Under the pieces are notes generated by a model, which saw only the letters and a list, made by a program, of their open reading frames with translations, did not search any database and was not told where the DNA came from. From contig CAIMWI010000025.1 in NCBI GenBank assembly GCA_903845215.1, positions 1-40,790 of the forward strand: 40,790 nucleotides of DNA. Reading direction: 5' to 3'. Each line of letters begins with the position of its first letter. The first letter of the stretch is position 1. The translations under genes and the position numbers were made by a program. Below are positions 33,833 to 40,790 of the stretch, piece after piece. The stretch comes from an uncultured Rhodobacterales bacterium (lineage in GTDB: Bacteria; Pseudomonadota; Alphaproteobacteria; Rhodobacterales; Rhodobacteraceae).

Positions 33833-35341
33833 ATGCTCACCGGACATCACCTTATCGCAGGCCAATGGGTGGCGGGCGAAACCACCTTCCTGTCCTCTCC
33901 CGCTACAGGCGAAGCCTTGGCCTATAGCGTGGGCACTCCGGCCCATATCAACACCGCCGTGCAAGCGGCCGAGGCGGCCTATCCCAGCTTCGCGGCCCTG
34001 CCCCGCGCCAGCCGCGCAGCCTTTTTAGACCGCATCGCCGACGAGATTGAGTCGCGTGGGGCCGAGATCACCGCGATCGGCACCGCCGAAACCGGCCTGC
34101 CCACAGCCCGCCTTGACGGCGAGCGCGGGCGTACCACGGGCCAGTTGCGGCTGTTTGCCAGCCATATCCGTGCGGGCGACTACCTCGACCGCCGTCATGA
34201 TGCGGCCCAGCCTGACCGCAAACCCGCCCCGCGCCCCGATATCAAGATGGTCCAGCGCCCGATTGGCCCTGTGGCGGTCTTTGGCGCGTCAAACTTCCCG
34301 CTGGCCTTTTCCACGGCGGGCGGTGACACGGCGTCGGCGCTTGCGGCAGGGTGCCCTGTGGTGGTCAAGGGCCATTCCGCCCATCCCGGCACGGCCGAGA
34401 TTGTGGCGCAGGCGGTAGATGCCGCCATCACGGCGCTGGGGGTGCATCCGGGGGTGTTCTCGCTGGTGCAAGGCGGTAAGCGGGATGTGGGCGAAAGTCT
34501 GGTGCAGCATCCGCTGATTAAGGCGGTGGGTTTCACGGGGTCTTTAGGCGGCGGACGCGCGTTGTTTGACCTTTGCGCGCGCAGGCCCGAACCCATTCCC
34601 TTCTTTGGCGAATTGGGTTCGGTCAACCCCATGTTCCTTTTGCCCGCAGCGCTTGGAGCGCGCGGTGAAGCCATCGGCAAAGGCTGGGCCGGATCACTGA
34701 CCATGGGTGCTGGTCAGTTCTGCACCAACCCCGGCATTGCCGTGGTGATCGACGGGCCAGAGGCACAGGCTTTCATCACCGCCGCCCACGAATCCTTGGC
34801 GCAAACCGCCAGCCAAACCATGCTGACCGACGGCATTGCCGCCGCCTACCGCGCGGGGCGCGACCGCGTGGCGGCACAAAGTGGCGTGCGCGCTGTGCTG
34901 ACATCGGCCTGCGATCAGCGGCAAGCCACCCCCTATCTGTTCCAAGTCTCGGGCGATGACTGGCTGGGCAACCATGCGCTGTCCGAAGAGGTCTTTGGCC
35001 CGCTTGGCCTGATCGTGCGGGTGCGCGATGCGGCCCAGATGATCGCCGTGGCGCAAAGCCTTGAGGGCCAGTTGACCTGCACCCTGCATCTGGATGCGGC
35101 CGACACGGGGCTTGGCCAAACGCTGATGCCGATCTTGGAACGCAAAGCCGGCCGCGTTTTGGCCAATGGCTTTCCCACAGGTGTCGAAGTGGTGGATGCG
35201 CAGGTCCACGGCGGGCCTTATCCGGCCAGCACCAATTTTGGCGCAACCTCGGTTGGCACGCTGTCGATCCGGCGCTGGCTGCGCCCTGTGGCCTATCAAA
35301 ACTTGCCTGACGCCCTGTTGCCCGCTGATCTGCGCGGGTAG
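33833..35341 (+). CDS. 2-oxoglutarate semialdehyde dehydrogenase (aldehyde dehydrogenase family)
   Basis: A 502-residue NAD(P)-dependent aldehyde dehydrogenase. The general base Glu260 lies in FFGELGSVNPMF and the nucleophile Cys297 in GAGQFCTNPG; GPVAVFGASNFPLAF is the cofactor-binding stretch and GFTGSLGGGRALFDL the following loop. These sequences are typical of the KGSADH subgroup that ends the non-phosphorylating pentose pathway, oxidising 2-oxoglutarate semialdehyde to 2-oxoglutarate. The ATG at 33833 follows CAGGAGA. Neighbours supply the earlier steps. Confidence 0.92.
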   Translation: MLTGHHLIAGQWVAGETTFLSSPATGEALAYSVGTPAHINTAVQAAEAAYPSFAALPRASRAAFLDRIADEIESRGAEITAIGTAETGLPTARLDGERGRTTGQLRLFASHIRAGDYLDRRHDAAQPDRKPAPRPDIKMVQRPIGPVAVFGASNFPLAFSTAGGDTASALAAGCPVVVKGHSAHPGTAEIVAQAVDAAITALGVHPGVFSLVQGGKRDVGESLVQHPLIKAVGFTGSLGGGRALFDLCARRPEPIPFFGELGSVNPMFLLPAALGARGEAIGKGWAGSLTMGAGQFCTNPGIAVVIDGPEAQAFITAAHESLAQTASQTMLTDGIAAAYRAGRDRVAAQSGVRAVLTSACDQRQATPYLFQVSGDDWLGNHALSEEVFGPLGLIVRVRDAAQMIAVAQSLEGQLTCTLHLDAADTGLGQTLMPILERKAGRVLANGFPTGVEVVDAQVHGGPYPASTNFGATSVGTLSIRRWLRPVAYQNLPDALLPADLRG

Positions 35342-35591
35342 GGGCTGACTTGCCTTCCCCGCAGGTCGTGCTTGCGGCCAGATTGCGTGGACGATTGGCT
35401 TGACGGCATCATGACAGGCAGTCTTAACGACAAGGCTGCCATCGCCTAGCCGCCACGGGGGGCTTTGGCCCGACAGGCGCGTGCTTTGTGAGGCGCGCGC
35501 CTTCCAGCGACTTGCGCATGATGGTCTGAAGGGTTGGGCAATGGCCACCGATCGGCAAAAGCCGTTGAAATAGTTAGTAAAATTCATAAAA

Positions 35592-35681
35592 TGGCGGAGG
35601 CGGTGGGATTCGAACCCACGAAGGGGTTCCCCCCTTGCTCAGTTAGCAACCGAGTGCTTTCGGCCTCTCAGCCACGCCTCC
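35592..35681 (-). tRNA. tRNA-Ser (anticodon GCU)
   Basis: The minus strand gives a 90-base class II tRNA: acceptor GGAGGCG pairing with CGCCTCC, discriminator G and an encoded CCA, anticodon stem CTCGG/CTGAG with loop TTGCTAA (anticodon GCT, reading AGC/AGU), a long variable arm GCAAGGGGGGAACCCCTTC and T-loop GTTCGAATC. All expected arms are present. The 250 bases on its left hold no supported gene. Confidence 0.97.
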
Positions 35682-35728
35682 GACGCGGTGTGTTTAATCG
35701 GCTGGGGGCTTGGGGGCAAGGGGGAAAG

Positions 35729-37354
35729 CTACAGGTCTAGCGACTTCTGTCGTCCGGTTACCTCGTCACGGGCGGCGGGTTTGAAGCTGGCGGTGCGGGC
35801 GGGCAGGCGGACGGCGCGGTCGCGCAGCTGCATCGCCTCTTGGATGGTGACGATCTGGATGCGCGGAACCGAGGCAAAGCCTGCAATCTGGCACAGGCCG
35901 GCACCTGCGGCTTCGATGATCATGTGGCGGGTTGGCGGGGTAAGGGTGAGAAACACGCCGATTCCCGCCCCTTCACGTTCGATCACGCCGCGCAGGTCGC
36001 GGATCATGGCGACGTCCACTTTCGCGCCCGCCTTCACCGACACAATCGCGCGGCCTTCGGATTTGGCGCCGTAAAACAGGTTGCCGTCGATGCCCTTATC
36101 GGCGCCTTTCTTGCCCATGTTGCCCGGTTGGGCGGCAATCAGGCTAAGCGCCCATTTTTCAAACTCGTGATACTGGCCGCGCTGCGCCAGATCGCGCGCG
36201 CCTTCGATGTCTTGGGGCACGCCGTGGGTGGCAAATTGCACATCGGGGAAAGCCTCGCGCAGGCGCTTTTCGATCAGGCCGATGGCCAGATGGGTCACAT
36301 CAATGCCCAGCCATTGCCGCCCCAGCTTTTGGGCGGCATGGACAGTCGTGCCGCAGCCGCAGAAGGGGTCAAGCACCACATCGTCCGGATTGGACGAGGC
36401 GCTGAGGATACGTTCTAGCAGGGCCACGGGCTTTTGGGTGGGGTAGCCGAGGCGTTCTTGATCTACGCTGTGGAGCGGTAGAATGTCATCCCAAACTGAG
36501 GTTACGATGGAACCCGCTTGCTCGCGCAGATAACGCTTTAACGCCGGACGTTTGGAAACATCGTCACTGCCGTCCTTATTTGACGGATACCAAATTCTTC
36601 CTTCGTTATGGAGCTTTTGCATAGTAGCAAGTTGGTAGCGCCAACCTTTAGCTGGGAAGCCAAAACCGCGCCATTCGTACATTAGGTTCGGTCGAGGGTT
36701 TGGGCTGGCCATATCGCCAAGGCGATACAAGCCACGACCATCACCATCGTCGAATTTATAGAAGTTTTTCAGGTATGACTCATCATGTGGTCGATACTGC
36801 GGTTTGAATTCGAACCTCTTTGACTTTGCATAGAAAAGGATCGTGTCCGAAACGTCTGAGAATTTGTGTTTGGCGTCGCTATGCGCTGGCTGCCTTTTCC
36901 AAACAATTTCATTCCTGAAATTCTCCGCCCCAAACACCGCGTCCAGCAAGATCTTCAGGTAATGGCTCGCCGTCGGGTCGCAGTGCAGGTACAGGCTGCC
37001 CGTGGGTTTTAGCACGCGGTGCAGCTCGATCAGGCGGACGGCCATCATGGCCAAATAGGCCATCATGTCATTGTCGCCCAAGAATGACCGCATGGCGCGC
37101 AGCATGGTGGAGGCTGCCGCATTGCCGCAGCGCATCACGTCGCCAAAGGCCACTTCGGCGCTGTCGTTCCAGTGCCAAGTGTCGTCAAACGCCTCGATCT
37201 GGGCGGCTGAGTTGCCGCCTGCGGGGCCTTTGAACAGAATGTTGTAGCTGGCATTGGAATTGAAGGGCGGGTCTAGGTAGATCAGGTCAATACTGGCATC
37301 TTTGATGCTGTCGCGCAGCACCTGCAAATTGTCGCCGTAAAACAGATGGTTCAT
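35729..37354 (-). CDS. Beta-class DNA methyltransferase fused to Mrr-like nuclease domain
   Basis: A 541-residue protein that may combine DNA modification and cleavage. The N-terminal methyltransferase has motif IV DPPFNSN (Asp28) before motif I DPFCGCGTT (Asp329), the order of beta-class N6-adenine/N4-cytosine enzymes. Between them residues 132-291 are the expected target-recognition region; their DNA (36481-36960) is 232 of 480 G+C by hand count against about 64 percent in adjoining lines. Residues 385-500 form an Mrr_cat-like PD-(D/E)xK domain: GADKGIDGN with Asp423 and IVSVKAG with Lys441, where Ser replaces the usual Glu/Gln. No separate restriction or specificity gene is adjacent. Whether the nuclease is active is not known. 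Confidence 0.88.
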   Translation of the reverse strand: MNHLFYGDNLQVLRDSIKDASIDLIYLDPPFNSNASYNILFKGPAGGNSAAQIEAFDDTWHWNDSAEVAFGDVMRCGNAAASTMLRAMRSFLGDNDMMAYLAMMAVRLIELHRVLKPTGSLYLHCDPTASHYLKILLDAVFGAENFRNEIVWKRQPAHSDAKHKFSDVSDTILFYAKSKRFEFKPQYRPHDESYLKNFYKFDDGDGRGLYRLGDMASPNPRPNLMYEWRGFGFPAKGWRYQLATMQKLHNEGRIWYPSNKDGSDDVSKRPALKRYLREQAGSIVTSVWDDILPLHSVDQERLGYPTQKPVALLERILSASSNPDDVVLDPFCGCGTTVHAAQKLGRQWLGIDVTHLAIGLIEKRLREAFPDVQFATHGVPQDIEGARDLAQRGQYHEFEKWALSLIAAQPGNMGKKGADKGIDGNLFYGAKSEGRAIVSVKAGAKVDVAMIRDLRGVIEREGAGIGVFLTLTPPTRHMIIEAAGAGLCQIAGFASVPRIQIVTIQEAMQLRDRAVRLPARTASFKPAARDEVTGRQKSLDL

Positions 37355-37451
37355 GGTTCAAAGGCAGGGGTTTCCCCCGCCCCCCTAAAAATCACTTCAT
37401 TCAAATGCGGGCCTAGCTTGCGGCCAAAGGCCCTAAGAAACGGTAAAACTT

Positions 37452-37496
37452 CAAAAAATCGTTGCGCGGGGCCTGAAATGCTAGGCCCCGCGCAAA
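37452..37496 (-). terminator. Strong intrinsic terminator for the FAH/SDR operon
   Basis: TTGCGCGGGGCCT (37462-37474) and AGGCCCCGCGCAA (37483-37495) form a perfect 13-base stem with an eight-base loop. On the minus strand it is followed by CGATTTTTT. It sits just after the stop of the FAH hydrolase gene. Confidence 0.85.
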
Positions 37497-37501
37497 GGGT
37501 G

Positions 37502-38344
37502 TTAGTCTGCGATCACATCTTGGCGTTGCTGGCCCAGACCTGCAATGCCCAGTTCGACGACATCGCCCGCTTTCAAAAACTGCGGCGGCTTCATGCCCAG
37601 GCCCACGCCGGGCGGGGTTCCGGTGGAAATCACATCGCCCGGATGCAGCGTCATGAACTGCGACAGATAGCTGACAAGGTGTTTGACGCCGTAAACCATG
37701 GTCTTGGTCGAGCCGTTCTGCCGTGTGACGCCATTGACCGTGAGCCACATGGCCAGATCTTGCGGATCGGCGACCTCGTCGCGGGTCACCAGATAGGGGC
37801 CGATCTGGCCGAAGTTGTCGCAGGATTTGCCCTTGGTCCACTGGCCGGCCCGTTCGGCCTGAAATGCGCGTTCGGACACGTCATTGGTGATGGCATAGCC
37901 TGCGACATAATCCAGCGCGTCAGCTTCGGCCACGTATTTGGCGGGTTTGCCGATGATGACGGCCAGCTCCACCTCCCAGTCGGTTTTCTCGGAGGTGCGG
38001 GGGATGATGATCGGGTCGTTCGGGCCGCAGATGGCCGAGGTGGCCTTCATAAAGATAATCGGTTCGACCGGTACCTTTGCGCCGGTTTCGGCGGCATGGT
38101 CGGAATAGTTCAGGCCGATGCAGATGAACTTGCCCGTGCCTGCGACGCAAGGCCCAAGGCGGGTGGCGGCGGGCACCACCGGCAGGGTAGACGCATCCAG
38201 CCCCCGCAGCATGGCAAGGCCGGTGTCTGACAAGACAGCCCCGCCGATATCAGGCACAAGGCCGGTCAGGTCGCGGATCGTGCCGTCTGTGTGCAGCAGT
38301 CCCGGATGTTCGGCCCCTGTCGGGCCGTGGCGCAGAAGTTTCAT
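37502..38344 (-). CDS. FAH family hydrolase, probable 2,4-diketo-3-deoxy-L-fuconate/rhamnonate hydrolase
   Basis: A 280-residue fumarylacetoacetate-hydrolase-fold enzyme. It shows KFICIGLNYSDHAAETG, PIIFMKATSAICGPNDPI, the metal-binding DWEVELAVIIG (Glu pair) and STGTPPGVGLGMKPPQFLK. These are typical of hydrolases that split 2,4-diketo-3-deoxy sugar acids into pyruvate and lactate in the L-fucose and L-rhamnose oxidative pathways. The gene twelve bases upstream is an SDR fitting the preceding step, which supports this over a generic FAH role. A strong terminator follows. The exact sugar acid is inferred. Confidence 0.85.
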   Translation of the reverse strand: MKLLRHGPTGAEHPGLLHTDGTIRDLTGLVPDIGGAVLSDTGLAMLRGLDASTLPVVPAATRLGPCVAGTGKFICIGLNYSDHAAETGAKVPVEPIIFMKATSAICGPNDPIIIPRTSEKTDWEVELAVIIGKPAKYVAEADALDYVAGYAITNDVSERAFQAERAGQWTKGKSCDNFGQIGPYLVTRDEVADPQDLAMWLTVNGVTRQNGSTKTMVYGVKHLVSYLSQFMTLHPGDVISTGTPPGVGLGMKPPQFLKAGDVVELGIAGLGQQRQDVIAD

Positions 38345-38356
38345 TGTCGTCCCCCC

Positions 38357-39094
38357 TTAAATATTGGCCCAACCGCCGTCGATCACATGGGCGACACCGG
38401 TGGTATAGCTGGATTCGTCGCTGGCCAGATAGACGACCAGATTGGCAATTTCTTCGGCCTTACCGATGCGGCCGATGGGTTGGCGGGCGATAAAGGCGGC
38501 TTTGGCGGCCGCATAATCGCCAGTGTCGCGCAGACGCTGATCCAGCGACGGGCTTTCCACGGTGCCTGGGCAGATCGCATTGGCGCGGATGCCTTTGGTG
38601 ACAAAATCAGCGGCAATGGATTTGGTCAGGCCGATCACGCCCGCCTTGGTGGCCCCATAGACAAAGCGGTTGGGCGCGGCGATGACCGATCCTGCGACCG
38701 AAGCCATGTTGATGATCGACCCGCCGCCTTGCGCAATCATGGCCGGCAGGAAGGCTTTGCACATGCGGTACATGGCCGTCATGTTCAGATCCATCGAAAA
38801 GGCCCATTGATCCTCGTCACAGTCTAGGATTGTACCCGCTGCCACAAAGCCCGCGCAGTTGAACAGAATGTTCACCCCGCCGATTTCGGCTGCCGCCTCT
38901 TCGACGGCGGCTTTGTTGCGCACGTTCAACAGGCGGGTTTGCAGGCCAAGGCTGGCCAGATGTTCCAGCGATGTGGCGTTGATATCGGCGGCGATGACCT
39001 TTGCCCCCTCGCGGTGCATGGCAAGGGCGGATGCAAGGCCAATCCCCTGCCCCGCCGCTGTTACCAACGCTGTCTTGCCCGTCAGTCTGCCCAT
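38357..39094 (-). CDS. SDR oxidoreductase, probable 2-keto-3-deoxy-L-fuconate dehydrogenase
   Basis: A 245-residue classical short-chain dehydrogenase. The cofactor motif is TAAGQGIG (residues 12-19), followed by NCAGF, active-site Ser132 (ASVAGS) and Tyr146/Lys150 (YGATK), with Asp37 in the ADIN position favouring NAD. The sequence style fits 2-keto-3-deoxy-L-fuconate/rhamnonate 4-dehydrogenases, whose 2,4-diketo product the next gene would cleave. It is the first of a two-gene unit on the minus strand, twelve bases from the second. Confidence 0.85.
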   Translation of the reverse strand: MGRLTGKTALVTAAGQGIGLASALAMHREGAKVIAADINATSLEHLASLGLQTRLLNVRNKAAVEEAAAEIGGVNILFNCAGFVAAGTILDCDEDQWAFSMDLNMTAMYRMCKAFLPAMIAQGGGSIINMASVAGSVIAAPNRFVYGATKAGVIGLTKSIAADFVTKGIRANAICPGTVESPSLDQRLRDTGDYAAAKAAFIARQPIGRIGKAEEIANLVVYLASDESSYTTGVAHVIDGGWANI

Positions 39095-39106
39095 GTCATC
39101 CCCCGT

Positions 39107-39583
39107 TTAAATGTTATGCACGGGCGCTTGGCCCGAATTGGCGCGGTAGGGCCGGCTGACATCAGTCAGCGTGGCCTCTAGCGCCTCGACCTGCAAGGAT
39201 AAGGCCCCGCCACCTGCCAAAACAATCTCGACCATGCCGCCCTGTTCCTTGGGGCTAAAGCCCACCGACAGCAGCGACAAAACCGCGTCGTGATCGCCGC
39301 GGTCGACGTTCTGGCTGCGCACACCCAAAACCGTGTCAAACACCAGCAGGCTGCGGACGCGTTCAAAGGGGCGGCCCTTGCGCTTGGCGGCGGGGCTGTC
39401 CTCCCACCGGAAGCGGTTCAGCAAAAGCGCAAAGCGGTGCTGGCGCTTGGCATAGGTCATTTCCGTTATCGGAAAGACCGCGTCTTGGACAAGGGCGGCA
39501 AGTACTTCGAGATCCCGCATCTCTTGGGCGATCAACCGCAGGGGCGCATCGTCGCCATCTTGAAAGCGGGCATCAAGGTTCAT
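39107..39583 (-). CDS. DUF2948 family protein
   Basis: A 158-residue soluble protein of the DUF2948 family, conserved in alphaproteobacteria and without known function. Recognisable parts are [38 protein letters not shown] and the C-terminal segment [20 protein letters not shown] with DVSRPY. The start overlaps the murA stop by four bases (ATGA), so the two are translated together; this murA linkage is a usual alphaproteobacterial arrangement. Twelve bases separate its end from the SDR. Confidence 0.85.
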   Translation of the reverse strand: MNLDARFQDGDDAPLRLIAQEMRDLEVLAALVQDAVFPITEMTYAKRQHRFALLLNRFRWEDSPAAKRKGRPFERVRSLLVFDTVLGVRSQNVDRGDHDAVLSLLSVGFSPKEQGGMVEIVLAGGGALSLQVEALEATLTDVSRPYRANSGQAPVHNI

Positions 39584-40790
39584 GAGTTGATCCGTTCAAT
39601 TTGGGCCCCGCAGGCGCGCAGTTTTTCTTCCAGCCGCTCATAGCCACGATCTAGGTGATAAACACGGCTTACCACCGTTTCCCCTTCGGCAGCCAGCGCC
39701 GCCAGAATAAGACTGACCGAGGCGCGCAGATCGGTCGCCATCACCCGCGCGCCTTTCAGACGCGGCACTCCGGTGACTTTGGCGGTGCCGCCATGCACCT
39801 CGATCTTGGCGCCCATGCGGGTCAGTTCAGGAGCATGCATGAAGCGGTTTTCGAAAATACGCTCTTCCAGCACCGACGTGCCCTCGGCCGTGCACAAAAG
39901 CGCCATCATTTGCGCTTGCAGGTCGGTAGGAAAACCGGGGAAGGGTTCGGTCACCACATCCACCGCCCGCACGCGGCCGTTCTTGCGCGCGACGTTCAAG
40001 CCGCGCTCGGTTTGGGTGACCGACACGCCTGCCGCATCCAGCTTTTCCGCAAAGGCCCCGACCAGTTCCAAAGTGCCGCCCAAGCATTCCACCTCGCCAC
40101 CGCAAATGGCGGGCACCAGCATATAGGTTCCCAGTTCGATCCGGTCTGTCACCACGGGATGGGTGGCGCCACTCAACCGATCGACCCCCTGAATGGTGAT
40201 GGTGGACGTCCCCTCGCCCTCAATCTGCGCGCCCATTTTGCGCAGGCAACGGGCCAGATCGACGATTTCCGGCTCGCGCGCGGCATTTTTCAACACAGTG
40301 GTGCCCTTGGCCAAAGTGGCGGCCATCAGCGCGTTTTCCGTGGCCCCAACCGAGACGAAGGGGAAATCCACCACAGCCCCGCGCAGCCGCCCACCGGGGG
40401 CCTTGGCATGCACATAGCCATCGCGCAGGTCCAGCTCGGCCCCCATCGCTTCAAAGGCTTTCAAATGCAAATCGACGGGGCGCGCACCTATGGCACAGCC
40501 ACCGGGCAACGACACCACCGCATGGCCATCGCGCGCCAGCATTGGCCCCAGAACAAGGATCGAAGCGCGCATCTTGCGCACGATATCGTAATCCGCCGTA
40601 TGATTGGCGATGGTGTGCGACGACATGGCCAAAACCAGCCCGTCCTGCAAGCTGGCGACCTCGGCCCCCAAAGACTGCAAAAGCTGCGTCATGGTGGCAA
40701 TGTCAGACAGGCGCGGCGCATTGGTCAGGGTCAGCGGTTCTTCCGACAAAAGCGTGGCAGGCATCAGCGTAAGGCAGGCGTTCTTGGCCC
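39580..40790 (-). CDS. murA: UDP-N-acetylglucosamine 1-carboxyvinyltransferase, 5' end outside window
   Basis: The enzyme that transfers enolpyruvate from PEP to UDP-GlcNAc, the first committed step of peptidoglycan synthesis. The frame continues through AKNACLTL to the window edge, so the true start, roughly 20 codons upstream, is missing; an ATG at 40764 is internal. The AKNA lysine (E. coli Lys22), [14 protein letters not shown], the PEP-binding and fosfomycin-target Cys in [15 protein letters not shown] (codon 40495-40497) and [12 protein letters not shown] are all present. Translation is coupled to the DUF2948 gene by an ATGA overlap. Confidence 0.96.
   Translation of the reverse strand, partial: AKNACLTLMPATLLSEEPLTLTNAPRLSDIATMTQLLQSLGAEVASLQDGLVLAMSSHTIANHTADYDIVRKMRASILVLGPMLARDGHAVVSLPGGCAIGARPVDLHLKAFEAMGAELDLRDGYVHAKAPGGRLRGAVVDFPFVSVGATENALMAATLAKGTTVLKNAAREPEIVDLARCLRKMGAQIEGEGTSTITIQGVDRLSGATHPVVTDRIELGTYMLVPAICGGEVECLGGTLELVGAFAEKLDAAGVSVTQTERGLNVARKNGRVRAVDVVTEPFPGFPTDLQAQMMALLCTAEGTSVLEERIFENRFMHAPELTRMGAKIEVHGGTAKVTGVPRLKGARVMATDLRASVSLILAALAAEGETVVSRVYHLDRGYERLEEKLRACGAQIERINS

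Noticed and set aside
34694-35587. Long minus-strand frame opposite the aldehyde dehydrogenase
   Set aside because: It is the high-GC shadow of a gene with intact Glu260 and Cys297; no homology is apparent.
35342-35591. Possible gene remnant between the aldehyde dehydrogenase and tRNA-Ser
   Set aside because: All frames are broken by stops within short distances and no peptide resembles a known family.
35534-35740. Plus-strand open frame with the peptide AEAVGFEPTKG
   Set aside because: This is the well-known false protein produced by reading the complement of a tRNA gene; it lies over tRNA-Ser(GCU).
1-40790. CRISPR arrays, rRNA genes and integrases
   Set aside because: No regularly spaced direct repeats, no rRNA sequence and no integrase motif were seen on either strand.

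Overview
The window looks like a chromosomal segment of a Rhodobacterales (Rhodobacteraceae-type) alphaproteobacterium. The evidence is the short HisG plus HisZ arrangement, a class II NrdJ ribonucleotide reductase, DUF1489 and DUF2948 proteins, SlyX, R. capsulatus-like XdhABC, a high-GC coding style and a dispersed palindromic intergenic repeat. The genus cannot be fixed from the sequence alone.

Bases 1 to about 4300 form a degraded, AT-rich accessory region. It holds a small protein of unknown function (575-874), a glycosyltransferase and a SAM methyltransferase facing each other (974-2401, about one third GC in sampled lines), an IS66 transposase scar, a secreted protein of unknown function (3343-3873) and a frameshifted IS3-type orfA scar. 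A strong G-run cluster and several inverted repeats lie in the gene-poor first 600 bases.

Bases 4313-15273 are housekeeping: nrdJ, a DUF1489 gene, a DMT exporter, the overlapping hisS-hisZ-hisG operon, slyX and dnaE.

Bases 15488-28665 are a nucleobase region. xdhA-xdhB-xdhC and a CodA-family deaminase overlap one another. A guanine-deaminase-like enzyme and a BMP-type purine/nucleoside ABC importer (ATPase, two permeases, Tat-exported binding protein) diverge from a shared palindrome-rich intergenic region. Together they could take up nucleosides or bases, deaminate guanine to xanthine and oxidise it to urate. The CodA-like enzyme has Cys in place of the E. coli Asp314 discriminator residue, which predicts 5-methylcytosine deaminase activity. 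A lower-GC malQ sits between the two parts.

Bases 28809-35341 carry a DAO-type FAD oxidoreductase and then four genes fitting the non-phosphorylating (Weimberg-type) pentose route: an FAH-fold 2-keto-3-deoxypentonate dehydratase, an IlvD/EDD sugar-acid dehydratase, a Gfo/Idh/MocA sugar dehydrogenase and a 2-oxoglutarate semialdehyde dehydrogenase. No lactonase, transporter or regulator is visible.

Bases 35592-40790 hold tRNA-Ser(GCU), a DNA methyltransferase fused to an Mrr-like nuclease domain with a GC valley over its target-recognition region, an FAH hydrolase and SDR pair suited to the lower L-fucose/L-rhamnose oxidative pathway, a DUF2948 gene, and murA cut by the window edge.

Most notable: the predicted 5-methylcytosine deaminase; a dispersed palindromic repeat with one copy translated in frame inside xdhA; and the methyltransferase-nuclease fusion with a compositionally foreign recognition segment.
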